From NCBI GenBank assembly GCA_023139255.1, contig JAGLNY010000089.1:1-12821 (forward strand): DNA of 12,821 bases. Reading direction: 5' to 3'. Of this stretch, positions 1-8,060 are shown in pieces. Position 1 is the stretch's first letter. Each line of letters starts with the position of its first letter. Origin of the DNA: Spirochaetales bacterium (lineage in GTDB: Bacteria; Spirochaetota; Spirochaetia; JABMQR01). The translations under genes and the position numbers were made by a program. The notes beneath the pieces are model-generated. The model was given only the letters and a program-made list of their open reading frames with translations, was not told where the DNA came from and ran no database searches.

Positions 1-34
1 AAAAAAGCCGCTTAGAGCGTGCCAGGCACGAAGC
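1..34 (-). terminator. Rho-independent terminator closing the sugar operon
   Basis: Read on the minus strand, a stem-loop begins immediately after the TAA stop of the GH130 gene. The outer stem GCTT/AAGC (31-34 with 10-13) and inner stem CGTGC/GCACG (26-30 with 18-22) enclose a 3-base loop, with a 4-base bulge (14-17) on one side. A run of six U (positions 6-1) follows the GGC next to the stem. The window edge may cut the U-tract. Position and structure fit the end of the whole minus-strand operon. Confidence 0.75.
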
Positions 35-1318
35 TTACTTCATAGCATGAATTAGTTCATCCAGGTTAAGGGTAACAATTTTTGAACTTGTATCAGATAC
101 AGCATATGGGACAATCAAGTTTCCATTATGTACTATAGCCCCGCATGAGTACACCACATTAGGAACATATCCGTTTCTTTCATTTTCAACAGGCCAAAGG
201 AACGGGGATGCCAGCATGCCTATCACTTGTGAAGGGTCATCGAGAGCAAGAAGAATAGCTCCCATGCAGTATTTTCTTACCGCACCAACACCGTGTGTAA
301 GGAGCAGCCACCCGTAATCGGTTTTTATGGGAGAACCATTATTCCCAATCTGCACATATTCCCACGGCTCTTTAGGCGTTTGAAGAAGACATGGATCATC
401 CCATCGGTACATGTCATCAGAATACATAATAAAAAGGTTTTCATTATCCTGTCGTGAGATCATTGCATACTGTCCATTAATTTTCTCAGGGAATAGTGCC
501 ATCCCTTTATTCTCTGCCCCGTTTCCCTTCAGCAGTGTTACACGAAACCGTGTAAAATCTTCAGTTTCAATTAGTTTAGGGTATATTTTAATACCATTAT
601 ATGCCGTATATGTTGCATAATAGGTAGCTTTCCCTCTCTCATGTAAAGGGTCATGTAAAAACCTGACAAACCTTGCATCTTCAATCCCCATTCGCTCATT
701 ATCAACTATGGGATAGATAACCCTGGAAGAGAGTGCGGTCCCCTTATCAAAGTTCAGATCATATACAGAATCACTAATATGAGATATTTCCCCTTGAGTA
801 AGAAACTGGTTTATTTTTCCAGGAATAATATTTCCATCTGCCTTAATTACACCATCGCCAAAAAGTATGGAAGAGATATGCCCTTCGCCGACAGCACGGA
901 AACTCTGGATAAATCGCAAGTCGCCGGCCTCAAGACCGCTCTGGTCAGGATGAGGAGCCATCGATGGATTAAAAAGAGCTGCAGATGCAACAGCATATTC
1001 CATGGTGAAATATGCTCCGACAAGAAGCTTTCTGCTTTCAGAATAAATTCTTCTCTTCCCTATCTTTGTAATGGTTTTTTCATAGTGTTGTTTACATATC
1101 TGCCCGAAATCCCTGTGCCGACCTGAGAAATTATGAAAAACTTTAGTAATAAGCTCTTCAACTTTATCTTCCGGTAAAGCACATATCCTGTCCACTACTC
1201 TAGCCGCCCTCTCATTACTCTCCCAGGTATAAAAGTAGCGAAGAAGGACCCGGCTGCTGTCAGGGAGAGTCTCATAATCTGATTTTCTCATATGTACCGC
1301 ACTTTTTTGCAATTCCAT
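35..1318 (-). CDS. GH130 family beta-mannoside phosphorylase/hydrolase, specificity unknown
   Basis: This is a probable cytoplasmic enzyme acting on beta-mannosidic oligosaccharides by phosphorolysis or hydrolysis. GH130 contains mannosylglucose, mannobiose and oligomannan phosphorylases and also beta-1,2-mannosidases. The call rests on the five-bladed-propeller motifs: GIEDAR (residues about 211-216, holding the conserved acidic residue), a YTAYNG segment, a SDDMYRWD segment, GSPIKTDYGWLLLTHGV, and a C-terminal VPYAVSDT strand. About 100 residues precede the propeller core, longer than the compact phosphorylases, with HPDQSG and GEGHISS motifs that suggest a less-studied subgroup. No signal peptide is visible. 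ATG at 1318 is chosen because AAGGTGG lies 5 bases upstream. A GTG at 1357 would add 13 residues but has no such site. It is the last gene of the operon, 68 bases after the lipoprotein gene. Family is confident; phosphorylase versus hydrolase is not decided. Confidence 0.88.
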   Translation of the reverse strand: MELQKSAVHMRKSDYETLPDSSRVLLRYFYTWESNERAARVVDRICALPEDKVEELITKVFHNFSGRHRDFGQICKQHYEKTITKIGKRRIYSESRKLLVGAYFTMEYAVASAALFNPSMAPHPDQSGLEAGDLRFIQSFRAVGEGHISSILFGDGVIKADGNIIPGKINQFLTQGEISHISDSVYDLNFDKGTALSSRVIYPIVDNERMGIEDARFVRFLHDPLHERGKATYYATYTAYNGIKIYPKLIETEDFTRFRVTLLKGNGAENKGMALFPEKINGQYAMISRQDNENLFIMYSDDMYRWDDPCLLQTPKEPWEYVQIGNNGSPIKTDYGWLLLTHGVGAVRKYCMGAILLALDDPSQVIGMLASPFLWPVENERNGYVPNVVYSCGAIVHNGNLIVPYAVSDTSSKIVTLNLDELIHAMK

Positions 1319-1386
1319 TCCGTCCACCTTCTCAAAGAGTCTGTCAGACTCCTGCACATTTTTTTATTTGTTGGCATGTACATCTG

Positions 1387-3678
1387 CTACAGCTGATAAT
1401 GTAAGAAATATTGGAACCCGCCCTCAGCCGTAAAGAGAAGTACTAAGCCCTGTGCTTCTACAGGAACCGGGTTCCCCTCGTCATCATATATCTCTGTGCA
1501 GCCTGTTACTACTACAGGTGTGAATGTTCCCGGAATACCGGAAAAGGTGACCGCTGAACATGTCTCACCGATTTTTATGATATCAGCTATAGGATATCCG
1601 CTGTATACTGTCTTTCCCGGAAATATTTCTTCATATGCTAAAGCCGCAAATGAAAGTGCCATTCCTGCACCATACACCTCCTGGCCAATTGCCCCCCAGA
1701 TATCCCAGCCATCCCGCATGTCCTCTATAGGTATATGGAGATCTAATCTATTATACCCTACTGTTTCATATGCAGCAGGATTCTTTGTGATGATCCCTTC
1801 AGGGACCAAAGGAGGAAGACTATCAACCAATGTTAAGAGAGTATGATAACAGAATTCGGCTACAAGTTTCTCAACGGCGGGATCAATTTTTCCATGTGCC
1901 AGCCTTAGATACTCTGTCAGATATATCCAGGCCTCATATTGCTCTTTCGGGGTAATTGCCGCCGAACGCTGAGTCGGGCAAAGTCCAAAAAAAGTCCTTA
2001 CTTCATCACCAAACCCATAATCCACCTCATAGAGCCAGGACAAACGGATAAGATTCGCGATTGGGCCATACGAGTATTCAAGCCATTTCATATCCCCTGT
2101 ACGTACCGCAAGTTCAGCTGCAGCTGCTGCCGCCGCGGCTGTCATATGGGTTTCATAAGAAAACCCAAAACCATACCCATGAAAAGCCTTTACAGCATTC
2201 ATGGCTTCCTGTAAGCACCTGTCTTTCTCAAGATCCTCTTCATAAAGATCAGATAGCCTTATCATGTAGAGTGCATATCCACCAGCTGCATCCGGTTCTC
2301 TTCCGGTTCCCTGCCATTCGTTAAATATATAGAATTGAGGGAATCGATAGTTTACTGCATTGGCAAAATCTATCCAGGAATCCCGGCTTTTCTTCGCCAT
2401 ATCGGCTGCTTCCTTGTACCCTAACAATCCCCACTCTGCTGCCTTGAGGGCATGCCCCAATTCATACCAGGTATCCCCCCTCCCCTGATCACCGGTGACT
2501 GCCAATGGGCCGCTGTTTTGAATCAGTCCGAATTTGGGATTAAAAAAATCATCCAAAGCCGACAGGCTCTCATGTATGATTTCCTCTATCTGTTCAGTTC
2601 CACCGTAACGTTCCTTATAGTGTGCCGCGGCTACACCTATATCCAATTGCGTAATTGCCTCGGCGGTTTTACGGGTGTCGCCGACATATGCGCGCCAATA
2701 CTTTTTACCTTCCAAGATGATATATGTATCAGGATCTGACAAATCAATTATAGTTTTTTCGGCAATCTTCTTCCAATCAGGTAACAGGCCATTCGGCCGT
2801 GCTAGAAGGTCATAAATATCACTTATCTGAGAAAGATAACGCATAAAAACTTCTTCCTCCGAAGATGGTTTATCCGGGACAAGATAGAGATAGCTGTCAT
2901 ATATTACATATCTTGAATTTTCAGGGAGACGGCGAATATCATTCCATCCGATATTATGCCCGAATGTATATCCCCTTCGTACAGGGGTTACGATAGGCGA
3001 ATAATGAACAGTCTGACAAAAATCGTTTAAACGGGTAAGATCGGTCCAATACAAGAGAGTACTGTTAAGTGCTTCGGCATATCCAAACAAACAAGGGGCT
3101 GCCCCTGGAGCCCTGTCTGCATACGATATATAACCTCCTGATGAAACAGTACCTGTTTCGGTATCAACAAAACACCATTCCGGACGAATTGCATCAGCTG
3201 GGGGGGGTGGCGCAAATGAGGCAAGCTCAATTTTGTAGTGGAAGAGCCCGGGATTATAGGGAAAAATCAGCAGCTCAATAAAAAAGTCAGCCCATGATGT
3301 GGAACCATGGATTATAACCCTGCAGCGTTCACCTTCCTCAAAAACTTCCACAGTTCCGGGAAAGGAAAACAGGTTTAAGTCCTCCCCAAGAGGGCGTAAG
3401 GCAATCCCTGTCTGCAGGTCGCCATGTGTAAGAAGCAGCATCCCTCCATCAAGTGAGAGAGTATATTCTCCGGTATTCAGGAGGATTTTTCCGGTACCGG
3501 TTTCCTCAACTCCTGCTGAAGGGATATTTGTCTGCCGGGTTAGGGGAACTTGCAAACTTGAATATTCGTACGATGTAGAGATGTGCTCTTTATTGAGAAT
3601 ACTACTGCAGCTGAAGCCTGCAGCTGTCAGGAGAATAATCATCAATGACTTCCCTGCAAAAAGTAAAATTTTTGCCAT
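1387..3678 (-). CDS. Large lipoprotein of unrecognised family, possible alpha/alpha-barrel carbohydrate-active enzyme
   Basis: I do not recognise the family. The N-terminus has Lys, a hydrophobic segment (about residues 4-20) and a Cys at residue 24 in the context AAGFSC-SS. This is a relaxed lipobox of the kind accepted in spirochaetes, so the protein is probably a membrane-anchored lipoprotein facing the periplasm or surface. Residues about 35-290 look beta-rich, about 300-690 are helical with many Trp/Tyr and acidic residues (for example GRGDTWYELGHAL near 400, and RDGWDIWGAIGQEVYGAG near 670-690), and a short beta-rich tail follows. That order (beta-sandwich, helical toroid, beta tail) resembles several glycoside hydrolase or lyase clans. 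This is shape recognition only, not a family match. An eight-to-nine Ala run occurs near residue 512 and a four-Pro run near 158. Of two adjacent ATGs, the second (3678) has better spacing to AGAGG. The gene follows the GH65 stop directly (TAAATGATG), implying translational coupling. Confidence 0.72.
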   Translation of the reverse strand: MAKILLFAGKSLMIILLTAAGFSCSSILNKEHISTSYEYSSLQVPLTRQTNIPSAGVEETGTGKILLNTGEYTLSLDGGMLLLTHGDLQTGIALRPLGEDLNLFSFPGTVEVFEEGERCRVIIHGSTSWADFFIELLIFPYNPGLFHYKIELASFAPPPPADAIRPEWCFVDTETGTVSSGGYISYADRAPGAAPCLFGYAEALNSTLLYWTDLTRLNDFCQTVHYSPIVTPVRRGYTFGHNIGWNDIRRLPENSRYVIYDSYLYLVPDKPSSEEEVFMRYLSQISDIYDLLARPNGLLPDWKKIAEKTIIDLSDPDTYIILEGKKYWRAYVGDTRKTAEAITQLDIGVAAAHYKERYGGTEQIEEIIHESLSALDDFFNPKFGLIQNSGPLAVTGDQGRGDTWYELGHALKAAEWGLLGYKEAADMAKKSRDSWIDFANAVNYRFPQFYIFNEWQGTGREPDAAGGYALYMIRLSDLYEEDLEKDRCLQEAMNAVKAFHGYGFGFSYETHMTAAAAAAAAELAVRTGDMKWLEYSYGPIANLIRLSWLYEVDYGFGDEVRTFFGLCPTQRSAAITPKEQYEAWIYLTEYLRLAHGKIDPAVEKLVAEFCYHTLLTLVDSLPPLVPEGIITKNPAAYETVGYNRLDLHIPIEDMRDGWDIWGAIGQEVYGAGMALSFAALAYEEIFPGKTVYSGYPIADIIKIGETCSAVTFSGIPGTFTPVVVTGCTEIYDDEGNPVPVEAQGLVLLFTAEGGFQYFLHYQL
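3200..3207. repeat. Homopolymeric tract of eight G (C in mRNA) inside the lipoprotein gene
   Basis: Eight consecutive G on the plus strand encode part of the four-proline run in the lipoprotein, near residue 158 of 763. A gain or loss of one base here would shift the frame early in the mature protein. The frame is intact in this sequence. Confidence 0.9.
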
Positions 3679-3681
3679 CAT

Positions 3682-6036
3682 TTACCTCTTACATCCATAA
3701 GGTATTCTCAGTACCTCCATAGTTTGTATGTGATATATATCCCCAAAAACATCAACACTAAATGGCTTCGCCGGGACGGAGAAAAGTTGAATACTCAGTT
3801 CTCTTTTCGAGATATGGAGATGGCATGCTGTCCCCCTCCAGGTAAGATTGAATGAAAGGTTCTTCCATTGGTCGGGAAGCCCGGGATTGATTCGGAGAAT
3901 TCCATCATCGGTTACCCGCATACCGCCAAAACCGTTTACTACAGCCTGCCAGTTGCCTCCATGAGATGCTGCATGAAGTCCGTCATCACAGCTATGCATA
4001 TTTTCTCCGAGATCAATCCGGATGGATTTTTGGAAAAAATCGTAACCTTTTTGTATTTCATCCATGTCCGCAGCAACAATTGCATGTATTCCATGGCTGA
4101 GAGAGGAATCATGTAGTGTTTTTGGTTCATAATAATTCCAATTCACCTTTTTTACCTCTTTGGAGAAATCTTTACCAACCAGATGGAAAAGCATAATTAC
4201 ATCAGCCTGCTTAATTATCTGACTTTGGATGATATTTTCCCAGCTAAAATCTTCCAGGATAGACCCAACTTTTTCTTTGTACTGTAAGAGATCAATTATC
4301 TTTTTATCTTTAAACCCTTCGTATTGTGTTATGAATCCTGATTCCTGATCCATTGGGAAAAAAAGCTTTTCCCCCTTTTCCTTCCAGCTATCAAGTTCTT
4401 CCTGTGAAAGCTCCAGTTTTGCTGAGACTTTTTCCCACACTCCCGGCTTGTTTTCCTTAACCCATCTGGAAAAGCGGAGTGTTTTATCTATCTGCCATTT
4501 CACCATATAATTTGTGAATGCATTATTATGTATATGTTCACTGTATTCATCTGGACCCATTATTCCAGTAATCTCATAATGATCTTCTTTATTATTATAC
4601 TCCAGCCGGCTTGACCAGAAGCGGGAAGTATCAAGCATAATTTCCAGGCCAGATCCATACATAAAATCATAATCCCCGGTAACGTTAAAATACTGCCAGA
4701 TGCTGTACACAATATCACAGGTTATATGAAGTTCCAGATCACCGCTCCATATCCTTATTGGTTTACCGGTCTTTATATCAACACCGCCCCATTTGGGTGT
4801 AGCTTCCTCTCCTGTATCTGCGGATTCCCACGGGTACATGGCTCCGGCATAACCGTTTTCCCCAGCCTTTTTTCTCGCACCTGCAAGTGAGTGGTAGCGA
4901 TAAAGAAGAAGTTCCCTGGCAATTTCTGGTGAGGTATACGTATGCACAGGTAAGAGAAAAATTTCTGTATCCCAGAAGAAATGACCTTTATATCCATCTC
5001 CGGAAAGCCCTTTAGCAGCAATACTAACCAATTCATCATGCACCGGGGTCATCTGATATATATGGAAAAGGGAAAACCGGATTGCAAGCTGGTCAAAGTC
5101 CGGGCCATCTATATACACATCATGTTTTTTCCATATTTGTTCCCATGCTTCAGCATGATTAGTAAAAAGCTTTTCGTACCCACCTTCAGTTGCTTTTTCC
5201 AGTTCCCTTTTCGTAATTGCCCCCAGTTCTTTATCTGATAATTTTTCTTTTGTTCTCCATGCAGGATCCCGGGAAGTATGCACAGCAGCGATTATATCCA
5301 TACCGAGTGTTTCTTCCTGCCTGATATCATGTTCAGATGACAAGAAAATTTGTCTTCTTCCAGTTGTCACCTTTTCTTGTACCACAATCCTACTTCCGTC
5401 TTTCGCGAAAAGGTGGGAAACTGCAAGAGAAAGGCCAATGCCGGATTCTTGTGTTCTTGATGTTAGTGTAACGGTATTATCCTGGAAAAACCGTGCAGAT
5501 CCCTCTTTAAAATGCTGTACTCCGCTGTTTGTTGTTTGACCGTTAATCCCGGAAAACAGGGTAATCTTCCCTGAATAATTAATTGGGGTTATTTCAATTT
5601 TTATTGCAGCGATATGTATATTACTTATTGATACAAATCGTCTGAACACCAAGCGTGTTCTTTTGCCTGAAGGGCTTTCCCACTCAAGTTTTCGGATAAC
5701 TTCACCGGTTTTTAGATGTAATTGCCGCCGATATCCATATGCAGTCCCTCTGCTTAGGTTAAATACTTCACCATCAAGCGTTATCTCAGCACTTGTCCAA
5801 TCTGCTATATTCGGCAGTTCAGTAACTTCGCCCGGAAATGCATCGAACAATCCTGCGACATAAAAGCCGCGATTTGCACCGTGATACTCCTCCTCCGTTG
5901 TTGAACGGAGTCCCATGTATCCATTCCCAAGGCAGAAAATTGTCTCAATTTTTCTTTGGTATTCCGGGATAAATTCAGTTTCAGTAATCACCCAGTTCGT
6001 AGATGCCTGTGCCCCTATAGTGTATGCTATTCCCAA
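3682..6036 (-). CDS. GH65 family alpha-glucoside phosphorylase or hydrolase
   Basis: Full-length (784 residues) cytoplasmic member of GH65, a family of inverting phosphorylases that split alpha-linked disaccharides (maltose, trehalose, kojibiose, nigerose, glucosylglycerol and others) to beta-glucose 1-phosphate, plus some hydrolases. The N-terminal beta-sandwich has the family signature FCLGNGYMGLR near 34-44. The (alpha/alpha)6 barrel carries HFFWDTEIF (352-360), YRYHSLAGAR and YPWESADTGEE. The general acid is predicted as Glu497 in GPDEYSE. KQAD (609-612), DSSLS (643-647) and GLHAAS (686-691) match the segments that hold phosphate in maltose phosphorylase, which favours a phosphorylase. 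A C-terminal beta-sheet domain (about 705-784) completes the fold. The start is TTG, chosen because GAAGGAG lies 7 bases upstream and the frame has no better ATG. Acceptor sugar cannot be called. No beta-phosphoglucomutase gene is nearby, although these genes often travel together. Confidence 0.93.
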   Translation of the reverse strand: MGIAYTIGAQASTNWVITETEFIPEYQRKIETIFCLGNGYMGLRSTTEEEYHGANRGFYVAGLFDAFPGEVTELPNIADWTSAEITLDGEVFNLSRGTAYGYRRQLHLKTGEVIRKLEWESPSGKRTRLVFRRFVSISNIHIAAIKIEITPINYSGKITLFSGINGQTTNSGVQHFKEGSARFFQDNTVTLTSRTQESGIGLSLAVSHLFAKDGSRIVVQEKVTTGRRQIFLSSEHDIRQEETLGMDIIAAVHTSRDPAWRTKEKLSDKELGAITKRELEKATEGGYEKLFTNHAEAWEQIWKKHDVYIDGPDFDQLAIRFSLFHIYQMTPVHDELVSIAAKGLSGDGYKGHFFWDTEIFLLPVHTYTSPEIARELLLYRYHSLAGARKKAGENGYAGAMYPWESADTGEEATPKWGGVDIKTGKPIRIWSGDLELHITCDIVYSIWQYFNVTGDYDFMYGSGLEIMLDTSRFWSSRLEYNNKEDHYEITGIMGPDEYSEHIHNNAFTNYMVKWQIDKTLRFSRWVKENKPGVWEKVSAKLELSQEELDSWKEKGEKLFFPMDQESGFITQYEGFKDKKIIDLLQYKEKVGSILEDFSWENIIQSQIIKQADVIMLFHLVGKDFSKEVKKVNWNYYEPKTLHDSSLSHGIHAIVAADMDEIQKGYDFFQKSIRIDLGENMHSCDDGLHAASHGGNWQAVVNGFGGMRVTDDGILRINPGLPDQWKNLSFNLTWRGTACHLHISKRELSIQLFSVPAKPFSVDVFGDIYHIQTMEVLRIPYGCKR

Positions 6037-6082
6037 TTTTGCGCTCCTTCTCCATATTGTTATAAAGATATTTGTTGAGATT

Positions 6083-6111
6083 GGTAATAAAAGGATATAT
6101 GTTTTATTACC
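6083..6111 (-). other. Intercistronic stem-loop between permease and GH65 genes
   Basis: On the minus strand GGTAATAAAA (6111-6102) pairs perfectly with TTTTATTACC (6092-6083) around a 9-base loop. The stem includes the tandem TAATAA stop of the second permease gene. No U-tract follows, so it is not a classical terminator. It could protect the 3' end of the transporter mRNA after processing or lower readthrough into the enzyme genes. Confidence 0.6.
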
Positions 6112-6979
6112 CCTTCAGCCCGCTGTAAGAGACTCCTTCCATATAGTATTTACTGAATATAAAAAAAAGCAGGAGAACTGGAAATGCATTGAACATAGCC
6201 CCGACAAGGGTCAGGTTCCACTTAGTCTGGTACTGCTGCTGAAAGGTCATAAGAGCGACATTAAGGGTCCACATACTTACTTTGCTTAAATACAGTAATG
6301 CCTCCATAAAATTATTCCACATAGACTGGAACTTCAGTATAAAGAGAGTTAGTAATGCAGGACCGGATAAGGGAATAATTACATTTCTGAAAATATCAAG
6401 ATAACTGGCGCCATCAATTTTACATGCATCCTCAAGTTCACCTGGAATTGATTTAAAATATTGTGTTAAAAGGAAAATGCCGAAAGCATCTACAGCTCCA
6501 GGAAGAATTAACGCCCAATAGGTATTAATAAGGTGTATTTTTGCCATAAATACATATTTAGGAACAAGCGAAACTATACCTGGCAGCATCATTGAAGAGA
6601 GCATAAACGTAAATATGATATTCTTTCCCCTGAATTTCAATCTGGCAAAAGCATATCCTCCCATTGCACAGAACAGCACCTGTAGAGTCCCGGTCAGCAC
6701 TGCAAGAAATGCCGTGTTGAACAGCCATCTTGGAAATGTCCCTCCCCTCCCTAAATCTGTAGTCCAAGTATCTAACCAGTTTTTCCACAACCAGTTTGCA
6801 GGAAAAAATTTCGGGGGCCAGGATATTATTTCAATATTTGTTTTGAAGGTACCAAGAAATGAGAGAATAAACGGTGTAAACAGAATTACGGAGATAGCTG
6901 CTAGTATAAGATACCTTAGGATTAACATCAATTTCCTGGAATTACCATTTTTTCTATAAATTACCATTGTTTTTCCCAT
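6107..6979 (-). CDS. MalG-type sugar ABC transporter permease (CUT1 family)
   Basis: Inner-membrane permease that pairs with the gene upstream to form the channel of a carbohydrate importer. The 290-residue protein has about six hydrophobic segments (near 20-42, 88-112, 121-141, 153-174, 204-220 and 260-278). The cytoplasmic EAA loop that contacts the ATPase is clear: GELEDACKIDGASYLDIFRN then IIPL, residues about 180-204. Length and layout match MalG-like subunits of the CUT1 family. It begins 2 bases after the stop of the first permease gene. The start is ATG at 6979, with GGAG about 11 bases upstream. An in-frame ATG at 6967 is possible. The usual ATPase subunit is not in the window, which is common for CUT1 systems that share an MsmK/UgpC-type ATPase. 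Confidence 0.93.
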   Translation of the reverse strand: MGKTMVIYRKNGNSRKLMLILRYLILAAISVILFTPFILSFLGTFKTNIEIISWPPKFFPANWLWKNWLDTWTTDLGRGGTFPRWLFNTAFLAVLTGTLQVLFCAMGGYAFARLKFRGKNIIFTFMLSSMMLPGIVSLVPKYVFMAKIHLINTYWALILPGAVDAFGIFLLTQYFKSIPGELEDACKIDGASYLDIFRNVIIPLSGPALLTLFILKFQSMWNNFMEALLYLSKVSMWTLNVALMTFQQQYQTKWNLTLVGAMFNAFPVLLLFFIFSKYYMEGVSYSGLKG

Positions 6980-6981
6980 AA

Positions 6982-7977
6982 TTAGTAAAGCTCCGTTTTC
7001 TCTTCAATGAATTTCCGCTGAATGTAAGTAAATACAAATATCACAACGGCAAGTATGAAAGCCATGGCTGCCCCATATCCTGCTCGTATAGGTCCATTGA
7101 TGCCAAGTGTTTCGGTATATATCTGGTAGACAGGGGTCAAGGTAGTTCCCAGAGGTCCTCCTGCTGTCATTATTTTTACATAATCAAACATTTGGATACA
7201 TCCCATAGTCCCGAGTACTACAACAAGCAGCATAATCGGCCTCAGCATAGGCAGGGTTATTTTCCAGAACTGCTTCCATGAGTTTGCACCATCAATGGAT
7301 GCCGACTCATAAAGGGATGGAGGAATATTCACAAGGGCAGCAAGAAACATGATCATAAAAGTGGGAGACGTGGTATACACTGCCTGGACCATCAAAGCCA
7401 TCCAGGTGACACTCGGACCGTGAAGATACCATTGTGCGAATGCAATATCTCCCCCGAATGCCCGGGCAATCAGCTGAAACAGGCCGGTAGGATTATTTAG
7501 CCATTCGACAGCATTCCACTCCCCTCCGAAAATGCCCGCAACTTTGCTCATTAGGAGGTTGACATACCCGGTTTTCAGGTACATCCACCAGAATATCATG
7601 GAAATAACTACCGATGATGTGACACTTGGTGCATAGAAAAAGGTCCGGAAAAATTGTTTTCCGGGAATTGGTTTAAAGAGTACAACTGCCATGAATACAG
7701 CAATAAATGTCTGAAAAAAAACAACTAATAATGTATACCAGGTAATATTCAGGAATCCCCGCAAAAAATCTTCTGACCGAAAAGCCTTAAAATAATTATC
7801 CAGTCCTACAAATTCAGGGCTTTGAAACAAATTCCATGAATGCAGGCTGATATATAAGGCAAACAGTATCATACCAACAGTAAATACTATGGTCATAATC
7901 AGATATGGTGAAAGAAACAGGTAGGCAGCTCTCTCCTCAACTTTCCGCATCTTACTTAATGAGGCTTGTTTATTCAT
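6982..7977 (-). CDS. MalF-type sugar ABC transporter permease (CUT1 family)
   Basis: Inner-membrane permease, partner of the following MalG-type gene. The 331-residue protein has hydrophobic segments near 20-45, 80-103, 117-136, 190-217, 246-266 and 302-319. The EAA loop is SLYESASIDGANSWKQFWK then ITLPMLRP (about 221-247). A stretch of about 45 residues between the third and fourth segments (about 143-188, rich in Trp, Gly and Asn) looks longer than usual for compact CUT1 permeases and may face the binding protein. ATG at 7977 is preferred over the TTG just before it because GGGAG sits 6 bases upstream of it. It lies 72 bases after the binding-protein gene, with a stem-loop in between. Confidence 0.92.
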   Translation of the reverse strand: MNKQASLSKMRKVEERAAYLFLSPYLIMTIVFTVGMILFALYISLHSWNLFQSPEFVGLDNYFKAFRSEDFLRGFLNITWYTLLVVFFQTFIAVFMAVVLFKPIPGKQFFRTFFYAPSVTSSVVISMIFWWMYLKTGYVNLLMSKVAGIFGGEWNAVEWLNNPTGLFQLIARAFGGDIAFAQWYLHGPSVTWMALMVQAVYTTSPTFMIMFLAALVNIPPSLYESASIDGANSWKQFWKITLPMLRPIMLLVVVLGTMGCIQMFDYVKIMTAGGPLGTTLTPVYQIYTETLGINGPIRAGYGAAMAFILAVVIFVFTYIQRKFIEEKTELY

Positions 7978-8008
7978 CAAAATCTCCCTCGCCGCTGCAA
8001 AATCAAAA

Positions 8009-8060
8009 CAGGCGAGAGAAATTAATCTCCCGCCCTGGTAAACACAATTCTACTCGCCTG
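8009..8060 (-). other. Stem-loop, possible attenuator, between binding-protein and permease genes
   Basis: On the minus strand, bases 8034-8011 form a 9-bp hairpin (GGCGGGAGA with UUUCUCUCGCC, one G-U pair, 6-base loop UUAAUU) followed by a broken U-rich stretch (UGUUUUGAUUUU). The same downstream arm can instead pair over 8 bp: CAGGCGAG at 8060-8053, which spans the last codons and stop of the binding-protein gene, is the exact complement of CTCGCCTG at 8016-8009. The two pairings exclude each other. A ribosome at the stop codon would favour the local hairpin. Hairpins here typically keep binding protein in excess over permease; that role is inferred. Confidence 0.62.

Noticed and set aside
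2105..2145. Ala-rich stretch of the lipoprotein as a DNA repeat
   Set aside because: The alanine codons are mixed rather than a clean triplet repeat, so expansion by slippage is not supported. It reads as a helical segment.
3299..3700. 133-residue open frame on the plus strand, and similar long frames opposite or out of frame with the main genes
   Set aside because: Each lies fully across a well-supported gene, lacks a credible ribosome binding site and shows no recognisable protein features.
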